A stretch of 64,000 nucleotides of DNA from Verrucomicrobiota bacterium (GTDB lineage Bacteria > Verrucomicrobiota > Verrucomicrobiia > Opitutales > UBA953): NCBI GenBank assembly GCA_014193315.1, contig BJHS01000006.1:1-64000 (forward strand), written 5' to 3'. The translations under genes were made by a program, and so were the position numbers. Every line of letters begins with the position of its first letter. Within the stretch, counting starts at the first letter, position 1. The notes under the pieces were generated by a model. The model had not been told where the DNA came from and made no database searches. It saw only the letters and a list, made by a program, of their open reading frames with translations. Shown here one piece after another: positions 9,585 through 20,242 of the stretch.

Positions 9585-11546
9585 GTGAGCAAACCGCAGC
9601 CTTGGACCACTAAAGACGCCGAAGAGTACTACGGCTTCAAACGCTGGGGAGGTAACAACTTCTCGGTCGACCCACAGGGTCACCTGTGCGTCCACCCGAA
9701 GGGCGACCATCGCAAGATTCGCATCACCGACATCGTGAAAGAGGTCGAGGCGTCCGGACTCAAACCCCCGCTCACGATCCGGGTGCAGGACCTGCTCCGC
9801 CACCGCGTCACGCAGATCAACGAGGCCTTCCGCAAGGCCATCGACGAGGAAGGCTACGACGCCCGCTACCGGGGCGTCTTCCCGATCAAGGTCAACCAGC
9901 TGCGCGAAGTCGTGGAGGAGATCCTCGATGCCGGAGAAGAATACGATTTCGGGCTCGAGGCCGGCTCCAAGCCCGAGCTCATCATCGCCCTAGCTTTACT
10001 CGAGAACCGCAAAGCCCTGCTCATCTGCAATGGTTACAAGGACGAGGAATACATCGAACTCGCCCTGATGGGGCGCCGACTCGGCAAGCAGACCATCATC
10101 GTGGTCGAGCAGCTATCCGAGATCGACGCCATCATCCACATCGCTCGCCGCATGGGCGTGCAGCCGCACATCGGGATCCGCGTCAAGCTCACCACCGCCG
10201 GCGAGGGCAAGTGGGCCGAGAGCACCGGGGAGAATGCCAAGTTTGGCCTCACCGCGTCCGAAATCGTCGCCGCCGCGGACAAACTGACCAAGGCGAAGAT
10301 GAAGGACGCCCTGCGTCTGGTGCACTTCCACATCGGCTCCCAGGTACCGAACATTGGGACCATCAAGAAGGCCGTCGTGGAGGCTACCCGCTTCTACTGC
10401 GAGCTCAAGCGCATGGGCTTCCCCATGGGCCTCCTCGATGTCGGCGGCGGCCTGGGCATCGACTACGACGGCAGCCGTTCGGCGTTCGAGTCCTCCATGA
10501 ACTACACCATGGAGGTCTACGCCCGGGACGTCGTCGCCAACATCAAGCAAGTCTGCGAGGAAAGCGGCATCACGGTGCCGGACATCGTCTCCGAATCCGG
10601 CCGCGCCTTGGTCGCCCCGCACTCCATCCTGATCTTCGAGGCGGTCGACCGCATCACCCGCGACGCGCACGGCGAATCCCCTCCCAAGGGACGCTCCCAC
10701 GCCATCATCCGCGCCCTTGAGGATATCCGGAAGAACAAGCGGAAATTCGACCCGCTCGAACGCTACCACGACGCCAAGCAGAAGCGCGAAGACGCCCATG
10801 CGCTCTTCAGCCTCGGCAAGCTTCGCCTCCAGGAACGCGCCCATGCGGACCGTCTGTTCTGGGAGATCTGCCGCCAGATTCGACTGGACCTGGCCCACAC
10901 CGCGGACATTCCGGACGACCTCGCCCGCCTCGATGCCATGCTGGCTGAGATGTACGTCTGCAATTTCTCCGTCTTCCAGTCGCTGCTGGACCACTGGGCC
11001 CTTGACCAGCTCTTCCCGATCGCCCCGATCCACCGGCTCAATGAACGCCCGACGGTCCAAGCGACCCTTGTCGACATCACCTGCGACTCCGACGGCAAAG
11101 TCGACGAGTTCATCGACCTCGAGGACGTCCGCCGCACGCTTTCCGTCCACCCCCTCAAGGAGGGCCAGCCCTATTATATCGGGGCTTTCATGGTCGGCGC
11201 CTACCAGGACATCATGGGCGACCTCCACAACCTCTTCGGCCGTGTCAATGAGGCCCACGTGTTCCTCGAGGACGACGAAGAGGATGGTTTCTACATCGAG
11301 GAGAGCATCCCGGGCTATTCAGTCGAGCGCATCCTCGGCATGATCCAGTATAATTCCGAGGACCTGTGCCGCATGCTGAAGCGTCAGGTGGACAAGGCGA
11401 CCAAGGCCGACTCCGTCCGGCCGCGCGAAGGCGTGGCGATGGTCGACCTGTATGAGCGCCTCATCCGGGGCCGCACCTACCTGATCCCGCACCGGGAGGA
11501 AAAGGCCAGCCTGCGGCGGACCAAGGGCAACCCCGGCCGCGGCTGA
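9585..11546 (+). CDS. speA: Biosynthetic arginine decarboxylase
   Basis: PLP enzyme of 653 aa that decarboxylates arginine to agmatine, the first step of the arginine route to putrescine and spermidine. It has the full length usual for SpeA (about 630-660 aa). The PLP lysine lies in GVFPIKVNQ near residue 104, and the glycine-rich phosphate loop in LLDVGGGLGIDYDGS near residue 290. The C-terminal CDSDGKVDEFIDL block is the substrate and dimer-interface segment of group IV decarboxylases. Translation starts at GTG. No agmatine-processing gene (speB, aguA, aguB) is adjacent, so the rest of the pathway is encoded elsewhere. Confidence 0.97.
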   Translation: MSKPQPWTTKDAEEYYGFKRWGGNNFSVDPQGHLCVHPKGDHRKIRITDIVKEVEASGLKPPLTIRVQDLLRHRVTQINEAFRKAIDEEGYDARYRGVFPIKVNQLREVVEEILDAGEEYDFGLEAGSKPELIIALALLENRKALLICNGYKDEEYIELALMGRRLGKQTIIVVEQLSEIDAIIHIARRMGVQPHIGIRVKLTTAGEGKWAESTGENAKFGLTASEIVAAADKLTKAKMKDALRLVHFHIGSQVPNIGTIKKAVVEATRFYCELKRMGFPMGLLDVGGGLGIDYDGSRSAFESSMNYTMEVYARDVVANIKQVCEESGITVPDIVSESGRALVAPHSILIFEAVDRITRDAHGESPPKGRSHAIIRALEDIRKNKRKFDPLERYHDAKQKREDAHALFSLGKLRLQERAHADRLFWEICRQIRLDLAHTADIPDDLARLDAMLAEMYVCNFSVFQSLLDHWALDQLFPIAPIHRLNERPTVQATLVDITCDSDGKVDEFIDLEDVRRTLSVHPLKEGQPYYIGAFMVGAYQDIMGDLHNLFGRVNEAHVFLEDDEEDGFYIEESIPGYSVERILGMIQYNSEDLCRMLKRQVDKATKADSVRPREGVAMVDLYERLIRGRTYLIPHREEKASLRRTKGNPGRG

Positions 11547-11553
11547 GCGACGG

Positions 11554-12039
11554 TCAGACCAGGATCAACTTCTGGCGCTTGAGCTCCTCGAGCGTCAGGC
11601 CCGGCGCCTCGCGGAGATTCTCGTAGGACTCGACGTGCGCGAGCCAGGCCCAGTGGTCACCGCAGTCCAGCCGTTCCAGAAACTTCAGACGTAAGGTCGC
11701 GAGGGCGCCCCGGAGTTTGTAAAGACCATCCCCGACATGCTCGATCTGCGAGCCTAGCTGGGCGACCTTGTCGACGTTATGGCCGGACTTCTTGCCGAGG
11801 AGCTTGATGAGGCTGGCCTGATCTTCGGCCAGATAATTGAGTAGGCCGATGGGGTTGGCCTCAAGGTTCGCCAACGTCTTGGTGTCCTTGTAGACGCCGA
11901 TGATGAACCGCTTGGGCTTCATCGCGATCGGCGTGACGTAGCTGCAGATATTCAGATTGCCCTTGCCCCCAGCCGACGTCGCGAGGCTGTAGATCGGACC
12001 GTCGACGCGGTTCCAGGGTTTGACGCGGATGCCGGGCAT
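11554..12039 (-). CDS. Flavin reductase-like (FMN-binding split-barrel) protein
   Basis: Protein of about 161 aa resembling the flavin reductase/flavoredoxin split-barrel family, which bind FMN as dimers. The NICSYVTPIAMKPKRFIIGV segment near residue 30 matches the flavin-binding core, and NPIGLLNYLAEDQ follows. The reaction (flavin reduction or simple electron transfer) cannot be assigned. An in-frame codon at 12075 would add 12 Arg/Tyr-rich residues; the ATG at 12039 is the more natural start. It converges on speA with seven bases between stops. Confidence 0.75.
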   Translation of the reverse strand: MPGIRVKPWNRVDGPIYSLATSAGGKGNLNICSYVTPIAMKPKRFIIGVYKDTKTLANLEANPIGLLNYLAEDQASLIKLLGKKSGHNVDKVAQLGSQIEHVGDGLYKLRGALATLRLKFLERLDCGDHWAWLAHVESYENLREAPGLTLEELKRQKLILV

Positions 12040-12197
12040 ACGGGGGTATCTTCTTATATACCTGCGTTTGGGCAATCGGTTCCGTCTTTGTTCTGTCCAT
12101 GCCTGCCCCTTCGGCCATAATGGTCCCCATGCTTCGACCGCCCCGCATGCGGCTTCCCCGCCCCGACGGCGGGCGGACTGGCTGAGAACCTCTCCCG

Positions 12198-12932
12198 ATG
12201 CGAATCGTCGCTTTACATGGCTTTACGGGCGAGGGCGCCGACTTCGAGCCCCTCCGCCGGGCCTTACCCCCCGGCAGCGACCTCCGCGCCCCCGACTTCC
12301 CCGGACATGGCAGCCGCCACGCGCAACGTCTGCCGGCGGATTATGCCCTCGATGCACACCTTCGGATCATCGATGAGGCAGTCGGCACCGACGAACCCGT
12401 GACTCTGATCGGCTACTCGATGGGCGGACGGCTCGCCCTCCACTGGGCCCTCGCCCACCCTGACCGGTGCCGCCGGCTCGTGTTGATCGGTGCCAGCCCT
12501 GGCCTGCCCCTCGCGCCCGAAAGAGAGGAGCGGCGACTGGCCGATGCGGCTCTCGCGGGCTTTCTACGCAACCAGGGGCTAACTGCCTTTTATAAGTACT
12601 GGCACCATCAACCCATGTTCCGATCGCTCTGGAGCCTCCCGCCAGAGCGGCTGGGCACCCTGCCCGCCCGTCGTGCGACCAATGACCCGTTAGGCCTCGC
12701 CTTGAGCTTAGAATCAGTCGGGAGGGGCTGCTTACCATCCCTCTGGCACCGCCTGGGGGAGCTCAGGACGCGGGTCGACCTCGTGACAGGGGAGCTTGAC
12801 CCTAAATTCACCCGCTTAGCCCAGCAAATGGGCGAAAAGATACCCAAAGCCCGATTGAGCGTGATTGAAGACGTCGGCCACGCCGTCCATTTGGAAAGAC
12901 CCGAGGATTTGGCCATTTTACTTGAGTCTTAG
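12198..12932 (+). CDS. Alpha/beta hydrolase, MenH-like
   Basis: Cytoplasmic alpha/beta hydrolase of 244 aa. The opening ALHGFTGEG forms the oxyanion region, the nucleophile elbow is IGYSMGGRLAL (Ser near residue 75), the acid is in TGELDPKF and the catalytic His in DVGHAVHLE near the C-terminus, so the triad is complete. GYSMGGRLAL is characteristic of MenH (2-succinyl-6-hydroxy-2,4-cyclohexadiene-1-carboxylate synthase) in menaquinone synthesis, and size and fold fit. No other men gene is in the window, so a general esterase role remains possible. Confidence 0.75.
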   Translation: MRIVALHGFTGEGADFEPLRRALPPGSDLRAPDFPGHGSRHAQRLPADYALDAHLRIIDEAVGTDEPVTLIGYSMGGRLALHWALAHPDRCRRLVLIGASPGLPLAPEREERRLADAALAGFLRNQGLTAFYKYWHHQPMFRSLWSLPPERLGTLPARRATNDPLGLALSLESVGRGCLPSLWHRLGELRTRVDLVTGELDPKFTRLAQQMGEKIPKARLSVIEDVGHAVHLERPEDLAILLES

Positions 12933-12997
12933 ACGATTGAGGGGCTTTTCTGACGTTGCCCCACTGAAAGGGACCGGCTGGATGGGCCAACCCCCAC

Positions 12998-13026
12998 TTG
13001 ACAGTGAACAAACTTTCATCGAACAT
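12998..13026 (+). promoter_or_regulatory. Sigma-70-type promoter of lexA
   Basis: A perfect -35 hexamer TTGACA at 12998-13003 is followed, after 17 bases, by GAACAT at 13021-13026, which keeps the second and last two bases of a TATAAT box. The predicted transcription start falls about 3 bases before the lexA ATG, so the mRNA would be nearly leaderless. The -10 hexamer lies inside the SOS operator, as expected for autoregulation. Confidence 0.6.
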
Positions 13027-13032
13027 GCGTTC
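13006..13032 (+). promoter_or_regulatory. SOS operator(s) of lexA
   Basis: GAACATGCGTTC at 13021-13032 is a perfect 12-base palindrome, preceded by C, and fits the Bacillus/actinobacterial LexA box CGAACRNRYGTTYC at all but the last position. A weaker half-conserved copy, GAACAAACTTTC, lies at 13006-13017, between the -35 element and the strong site. Both are placed to block RNA polymerase at the lexA promoter. Binding by this LexA is inferred from position and symmetry. Confidence 0.75.
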
Positions 13033-13035
13033 ACC

Positions 13036-13701
13036 ATGGAAGCACCCACTAAGAAGCAACAGGCCATCTTGGACTACATGAAAGCGCATAGCGCCCAGCA
13101 CTCCTACTGGCCTAGCATCCGCGATATCCAGGCGAAGTTCCGCTTCGCCAGCACCAACGCTGTCTTCGGCCACCTACAGGCCTTGGAGCGCAAGGGCGTC
13201 CTGCAGCGGATCCCAGGGGCGGCTCGCGCCTACAAGATGGCGCCCGAAGTGGTACCAGACTTCTCGGAGACCATCATCACCTACGTAGGCCCTGATGAAG
13301 AAGCCCTTCAACTTCACTCCGTCAAGATGGCCGGAGCCATTCCTGCCGGCTTCCCGGACTACACCGAGTCTTCCGGCGTCGTCGCCAGCATGCAGGCCCC
13401 CCTTGCCCCGGGTGCCCGCCGCCGCTCCCCCGAGGCCTTCGCCTTGCGCGTCCGGGGCGACTCGATGATCGATGCCGACATCCAAGACGGCGACATGGTC
13501 ATCGTCGAGCCCGGGATCCCTAAGCACGGCGATATCGTGGCCGCGCTGATCGACGGCGAGACTACCCTTAAGCGCCTCGTCAAACAAGGCAGCAAGGTCT
13601 ACCTGAAGGCCGAGAACAAGAATTACCCGAATCTTGAACCAGTCAGCTCGTTGGTGATTCAAGGCATCGCCAAGCAGATCGTAAAGCCGATTAGCGGCTG
13701 A
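13036..13701 (+). CDS. lexA: LexA SOS repressor
   Basis: Repressor of 221 aa controlling the DNA damage response. A winged-helix domain (residues 1-70, PSIRDIQAKFRFAST) is followed by the autocleavage region with an Ala-Gly pair in VKMAGAIPAG near residue 97. The S24 peptidase domain has the catalytic Ser in RGDSMIDADIQDGD and the catalytic Lys in TTLKRLVKQG. All residues for RecA-stimulated self-cleavage are therefore present. The frame is open upstream to 12865, but that stretch overlaps the hydrolase gene end and the promoter, and the family N-terminus begins at MEAPTKKQ. The start is about three bases from the predicted transcription start. Autoregulation is expected from the operator just upstream. 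Confidence 0.95.
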   Translation: MEAPTKKQQAILDYMKAHSAQHSYWPSIRDIQAKFRFASTNAVFGHLQALERKGVLQRIPGAARAYKMAPEVVPDFSETIITYVGPDEEALQLHSVKMAGAIPAGFPDYTESSGVVASMQAPLAPGARRRSPEAFALRVRGDSMIDADIQDGDMVIVEPGIPKHGDIVAALIDGETTLKRLVKQGSKVYLKAENKNYPNLEPVSSLVIQGIAKQIVKPISG

Positions 13702-13785
13702 TAAAGCCTGCGGCGCGACAGGTAGGGATTTTCAACATAACGGCCAAGGAATCATGCTGAAAAAGTCGCCTTCTGGTGCTCGCCC

Positions 13786-15289
13786 ATGCCCAGCCTTACC
13801 CTTTGCTGCCTGCTCATCATCAGGTCATTGGCGGCCCGGGAGATCCTCGTGCATGACGTCGCCGAGCTCCACGCGGCAGTAACCAAGGCCGTCCCGGGAG
13901 ATACCATCAACCTAGCTAAAGGACGCAACGTCGATGTCGCGCTGCGCCTGACGAAGGGCGGCACCGAGAGCCGCCCAATCACCCTGGCCGCAGTCGTCCC
14001 GGGCGAAGCCATTTTCAGCGGTTGTTCGAAGATCGAGCTCGCGGCACCCTACATCACCCTAGATGGCCTCTACTTCTTGGGTGGTGCCCTCGAGGGAGAG
14101 AAACAGGGGGGCTCCGTGCTCACGTTGGCGTCCCACCATGGCGTCATCCGCCAGACCGCGGTGGTCGACTTCAAACCTGCCGCCTTCAAGACAAGGGTAC
14201 TATTGGGTCTTCTTTGCAGGCGAACATAACCTGCTCGAGCGATGCTACTTCAAAGGTAAAAATAACCTGGAGCCGCTGATCGGTAATGCACTCGAGAACA
14301 GTCGGCACAACACCGTGCAGTCGTGTGCCTTCGTCAACCTCCCCTACGATGAGGGCAACGGCCGCGAGATCATCCGGTTCTGGAGCTCAGGCAAGTTCGA
14401 CGAGATGACCAATGACGGGGCCTTATTCCCCATCCAGGGCAACCTGTTCGAACACGCCGACGGCGAGGGAACGGAGACGATCTCCTTGAAATCGAACTAC
14501 AACCAAGCGCTCGGCAACACGGTCCGGGCGACCCAGGGCGGCATCAACATCCGGCGCGGCACCAATAATACCCTCAAGGGCAAAATCATCCTCGGCGAGG
14601 ACGTCCCCGGCGCCCACGGCTTACGGATGTCCGGTTCCAACCACTTGGTGTAAGGCAACCTCGTCGACCGGTGCGACTACGGCCTCCGCATCTCCGCGGG
14701 CGAGTTCGTCGCCTCGGCGCTGACCCCCGCCTACGTCCCCCACGAGAAGGACAAAGCCACCTCCGCCCGCAACGCCACCGGGGTCGTGAGCGCCTACCTG
14801 CGCTCGAGCAAAGTCACCATCTCTGCCAACGTCATCATCGGCTCCAAGGGACCGGACCTCGAGGTCGGCTCAGACTACAAGAAACATTGGCCAGAAGAAC
14901 AGCTGGTCCTCCTTCCGTCGGACTGTGAGTTCAGCGGCAACCGCTTCATCCGTCCCGCGGGCGGGACCTCGGTCGAGTTAGCGACCCCCGACCCCAAAAT
15001 CCCCGCCACCATTTCCCAACAGACGCCCAACCGCTACCGCGAGAACATCTTATGGGGCGGCAAGCCGGCCCCGGCCCCGGCCGAGGCCGGCTGTAAAGCT
15101 ATGCCAATGCCGGCCAACTGGTCAGAGGCCAAAGAACTGTCAGGGTTTCACCCATTGACGCGCGCGGAGGTCGGACCGTCTTGGGGCAATGCCCACCGCC
15201 TCGCTGGCAAGTTCGAGGTCGAAAACGGCCTCAGCTGCAGCCGCCAACCCGAGGGCGGCAGCAAGAAGAAGAAAAGCAAGGCGAAGTGA
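13786..15289 (+). pseudogene. Polysaccharide lyase family 6 (chondroitinase B/alginate lyase-like), two lesions
   Basis: The translated segments together form a secreted right-handed beta-helix lyase of about 500 aa. A signal peptide comes first, then VHDVAELHAAVTKAVPGDTI, the opening of PL6 enzymes. The putative catalytic Lys (ISLKSNYN) and Arg (NIRRGTNN) are both kept. The frame is broken twice. At 14195-14197 one extra G in GGG shifts the frame; removing it restores TRYYWVFFAGEHN. At 14651-14653 a TAA interrupts NHLV-GNLVDRCDYG with the same frame open on both sides. It is either a decaying gene or carries assembly errors. Intact PL6 enzymes cleave alginate or chondroitin/dermatan sulfate by beta-elimination. 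It lies convergent to the SGNH hydrolase gene. Confidence 0.85.
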
Positions 15290-15293
15290 CCGC

Positions 15294-16265
15294 TCAAAGC
15301 CCCCAGGCTTTGAGGGCGTCATCAATCGCCTGCCCCATGATCTCGTACCCCTTGTCGGTGGGGTGCAAGAAGTCGGCCATGATTGTCTTGGAAATGCGGC
15401 CACCCGGCGTCACGTAACGATCGGAAAGGTCGAGATACTTGTCGGCCAATTTCGCCACACGGGCCTTGAGGAGGGCGTTGGTGTCGGCCGCCTTGGAACG
15501 CATCTCCTTCGGGGTCTCATCGCGCGGGAGCAGACCGAGCAGCAGGAGCTTGGCGCCCGGGGAACGCCGACGAATCTCCAGGCAGACTTCCTCGATGCCA
15601 TCAACGGTTTCCGCCACGGAGTTGGTCTGGAGGTTATTGGTGCCGATCAGAACCACGTAAGCCTTCGGCTTCAAGCCCGCGACCTCACCGTGCCGCAGCC
15701 GCCAAAGAACGTTCTCGGTGCGATCCCAGCCGAAGCCTAGGTTGACCGGCTTATGCGGGGCGATGAATTTATCCCAGGAGTTCGGGCCATTCGCCTTGGT
15801 CACCTTGGGCTCCCCGCCCCAGAAGTGCGTGATGGAATCGCCGACGAGGACAACGCTGGCGCCAGGGGCGCCCGGCTTATTGAGTTCCAAAATCGCCTGA
15901 TGGCGCTCAACCCAATCATACACGCGGTGATCGCGGTTCTGCGTCACCGGCGTCTCGGCGGTGTTGAAGATTTCGGAGGTCGGGTTAGGCACGACCTTGA
16001 CGACCGCGGCCCCGACCTGCTTATCGGCCTCGAAGGCCGCGGCCTTCACGGTGCCGCCTTGGGGTAACTCGATGGGGGCGAGGTAGACCCCGGAAGCGAA
16101 GGTGGGGTTACTGCCGTCGAGGGTGTAGCGTAACAAGCTCTCCCCCTTGTTTTTGAAGAGCGTCACCACGTGGGCCTGGGCATTGTAATCCAGCTCAACC
16201 GCAGGCAGGGCCGCCCCAATCAGGGCGAGCAAGGGCAGGAACAGGGCTCGCGGGACAGGAAGCAT
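15294..16265 (-). CDS. Secreted SGNH/GDSL hydrolase with N-terminal chitobiase-C-like domain
   Basis: Exported esterase-type protein of 323 aa. After a signal peptide comes a small domain (residues 25-95) with YTLDGSNPTFASGVYLAP, typical of the chitobiase/beta-hexosaminidase C-terminal (Fn3-like) module. The catalytic SGNH domain follows: Ser in VLVGDSITHFWGG near residue 142, the Gly block in NLGFGWDRTENVLWRL, Asn in LIGTNN near residue 209, and Asp/His in DFLHPTDKGYEIM near the end. It resembles PAF-acetylhydrolase-like GDSL enzymes, often carbohydrate deacetylases in polysaccharide loci. That role fits the neighbouring lyase pseudogene but is inferred. Confidence 0.9.
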   Translation of the reverse strand: MLPVPRALFLPLLALIGAALPAVELDYNAQAHVVTLFKNKGESLLRYTLDGSNPTFASGVYLAPIELPQGGTVKAAAFEADKQVGAAVVKVVPNPTSEIFNTAETPVTQNRDHRVYDWVERHQAILELNKPGAPGASVVLVGDSITHFWGGEPKVTKANGPNSWDKFIAPHKPVNLGFGWDRTENVLWRLRHGEVAGLKPKAYVVLIGTNNLQTNSVAETVDGIEEVCLEIRRRSPGAKLLLLGLLPRDETPKEMRSKAADTNALLKARVAKLADKYLDLSDRYVTPGGRISKTIMADFLHPTDKGYEIMGQAIDDALKAWGL

Positions 16266-16307
16266 AGGCCAACACTAGGCCGACCTAGCCATCCCGACAA
16301 GCGTCGA

Positions 16308-17129
16308 CTAGCGGCGCCGCCCGTCCGCCCGGCCCTTGCGCAAAACCAAGAGGACATCCGAATAGGCGAGATCCAACTTCCGCTCCGACCCTAGGTCGTA
16401 GTGAAAGTCATGACAGGCGAGCAGGCGAAGCGAGGGGACTTGGCGCAGCAAGGCGCGGAGCTCGGCTGGGGAATAGGTCCGGAAATCCCAAAGGGTCTCC
16501 TCCACCCGCGTCTGCCCGCGCTCGGTGATACGCATGCGTGTACGCATCGCCTCCGTCCGTGCGGGTCGGTTGGCCGGGGCCGACAAGGTGTCGCTCACGA
16601 CGCGGATACCCGGCTTGCGCCCGATCCAGCGCTCATGGTCCGGGGGGCTGTTCCGGTAGTCGGTAAGGTGTAGGCCCAGGAGCAGCAAACCACCTGGTCG
16701 CAAGGCCGCCGCCATACGTCGAAGGGCACGGACCGCGCCGGCCTCGGTGTCGATGTACTTGAAGGTACTGACGAAGCAGTGGACGACATCGTAGCGCACC
16801 CGGAGCGGGACCGTGAAATCCTGCAGACGATCGCGCCACACCCGCCCCTGGAGTCCCTTGGCCTTGAGCCGCTTCTGGGCGAAGGCGACCTGGTGCTTGT
16901 TCAGGTCGAAGCCATGCACGACATGACCGCGGGCGGCGAGCGATTCAAGCAGGCGGCCGGACCCACAAGCGGGCTCGAGGACCCGCAGCGGGCCCGTCAG
17001 CGCCGGACCGCGACGCTCCATGATTCCTTCGATGAAACGGGTCTCCTTCTTGGTGTAATCCGCATACACCATGTCATAGTACAAGGGTGAGTCGTACCAG
17101 GCGGTGGCGGATTGTTTAGAAGCTGACAT
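16308..17129 (-). CDS. Class I SAM-dependent methyltransferase
   Basis: Methyltransferase of 273 aa with motif I VLEPACGSGRLLESLAARG near residue 50, the acidic GFDLNKHQ after it, and the post-motif CFVSTFKYIDTEAGAVRAL. LRPGGLLLLGLHL forms the usual strand 5. The acceptor is unknown. The ATG at 17129 (MSASKQ) was chosen; an earlier in-frame codon at 17180 adds residues without family character. The gene stands alone between the SGNH hydrolase and thiC, all on the minus strand. Confidence 0.83.
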   Translation of the reverse strand: MSASKQSATAWYDSPLYYDMVYADYTKKETRFIEGIMERRGPALTGPLRVLEPACGSGRLLESLAARGHVVHGFDLNKHQVAFAQKRLKAKGLQGRVWRDRLQDFTVPLRVRYDVVHCFVSTFKYIDTEAGAVRALRRMAAALRPGGLLLLGLHLTDYRNSPPDHERWIGRKPGIRVVSDTLSAPANRPARTEAMRTRMRITERGQTRVEETLWDFRTYSPAELRALLRQVPSLRLLACHDFHYDLGSERKLDLAYSDVLLVLRKGRADGRRR

Positions 17130-17246
17130 ACGGAAGGTGTTGGCGGTTAGCGGCGGACGGTGGGCAGAGCAGGAAGGCACCTACGGGGCTAGCTGCGACC
17201 ATAGATGGCGGCAGGCTTGCATCCAGCCCCCAACCGTGCTCGCCGC

Positions 17247-19217
<1,971 letters not shown>

Positions 19218-19232
19218 TTAGCTGCAAAATCC

Positions 19233-19318
19233 GCTTCCTACGGCGCCGGGGCGCATCAGGTACGAGGGTTCGAGGCCAAGCCTCATCTCAGTCCGGTCAC
19301 GGACTCCCCTGGGAAAAA
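19233..19318 (-). promoter_or_regulatory. TPP riboswitch (THI element) in the thiC leader
   Basis: Read on the minus strand, the region carries the conserved TPP aptamer landmarks in order: CTGAGA at 19291-19286, the ACCC...ACCTGAT core ending at 19255, a GC-rich P4/P5 hairpin, and the closing CGTAGGAA near 19242-19235. The outer P1 stem pairs a TTTCC segment near 19315 with GGAA near 19236. It lies 100 bases upstream of the thiC start. The stretch 19134-19232 between aptamer and gene holds no clear T-tract terminator, so control of translation initiation is more likely than attenuation. The remainder of the gap to cutC (19319-19436) shows no gene. Confidence 0.93.
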
Positions 19319-19436
19319 TCTAAAGGAACAGCCCCATCAAGGCAGAGCCGGGACCGCTGGCAAACAGAATAGGGGCTCTCTAGGCCTCACCCGGGGTTTG
19401 CATCAGTCCCCGCCCACCCTACTCTGTCGGCGTCCC

Positions 19437-20192
19437 ATGCCCCTCCTCGAGATCGTCGCCTATTCCTACGCTTCGGCCCTAACCGCCCAGCAAGGCGGGG
19501 CCGACCGCATCGAACTCTGCGACAACACCGCCGAAGGCGGTACCACCCCCAGCCTTGGCACCATCGAGGCGGTCCGGGAGCTGCTTGGGGTCAAACTGCA
19601 CGTTATGATCAGGCCCCGCGGGGGCGACTTCCTCTACACGGACGCCGAGTACAAGATCATGCTCCGCGACATCACCGTGGCCCGTGACGCGGGCGCCGAT
19701 GGCGTGGTGTTCGGCCTGCTCAGGCCGGATGCCACCGTCGACCTTGAGCGCACCCGCCGCCTTGTCACCGCCGCCAAGGGCATGAGTGTGACTTTTCACC
19801 GAGCTTTCGACTGGACCGCCCACCCGGAGTCGGCCCTCGAGGCGGTCATCGCCGCCGGTTGCCACCGGGTGCTGACGTCTGGGCAGGCTCCTGACGCCCT
19901 GACCGGCGCCCCGATGCTTGCCAAACTCGTCCAACAGGCCGGGCGGCGTTGCCAAATCCTCGCCGGCGGCGGCCTTAACCTCGGCAACATCGCCGAGGTC
20001 ATCCGCCTCAGCGGCGTGCAAGAAGTCCATGCCTCCTTGCGCGGCATCCAGCCGACCGCGATGCGCGTGCGTCCTCCCTCGGTCGCGCTCGGCGCGGCTC
20101 CGGATTGGCCGGCCGACGGCATCCCGGTCGCCGACCAGGCCAAGGTCACCGCCGTGGTGGCCTTGCTCCGCGGCCTCCCGTCGGCCGACTAG
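19437..20192 (+). CDS. cutC: CutC family protein
   Basis: TIM-barrel protein of 251 aa of the CutC family (PF03932). It shows the family N-terminus LLEIVAYS, the GGADRIELCDNTAEGGTTPS block near residue 20 and HVMIRPRGGDFLY near residue 57. CutC was named for copper homeostasis in E. coli, but its enzymatic role is unsettled, so the name is best taken as a family label. The frame is open upstream to 19212, but that part overlaps the thiC riboswitch and lacks family similarity; ATG 19437 is the start. Confidence 0.93.
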   Translation: MPLLEIVAYSYASALTAQQGGADRIELCDNTAEGGTTPSLGTIEAVRELLGVKLHVMIRPRGGDFLYTDAEYKIMLRDITVARDAGADGVVFGLLRPDATVDLERTRRLVTAAKGMSVTFHRAFDWTAHPESALEAVIAAGCHRVLTSGQAPDALTGAPMLAKLVQQAGRRCQILAGGGLNLGNIAEVIRLSGVQEVHASLRGIQPTAMRVRPPSVALGAAPDWPADGIPVADQAKVTAVVALLRGLPSAD

Positions 20193-20197
20193 GCACG

Positions 20198-20221
20198 AAA
20201 AAGGCGCCCCAACGGTCGCCT
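20198..20221 (-). terminator. Terminator after dnaA
   Basis: Read on the minus strand, AGGCGACC and GGCGCCT pair with one bulged base around a short loop and are followed by five T residues. It sits in the 50-base gap between the convergent cutC and dnaA genes and points in the dnaA direction. Confidence 0.55.
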
Positions 20222-20242
20222 CGTTCGCCGTCTCGACGCCGC

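Noticed and set aside
12865-13035. N-terminal extension of LexA by 57 residues
   Set aside because: It overlaps the previous gene end and the promoter/operator, and the family N-terminus begins at 13036.
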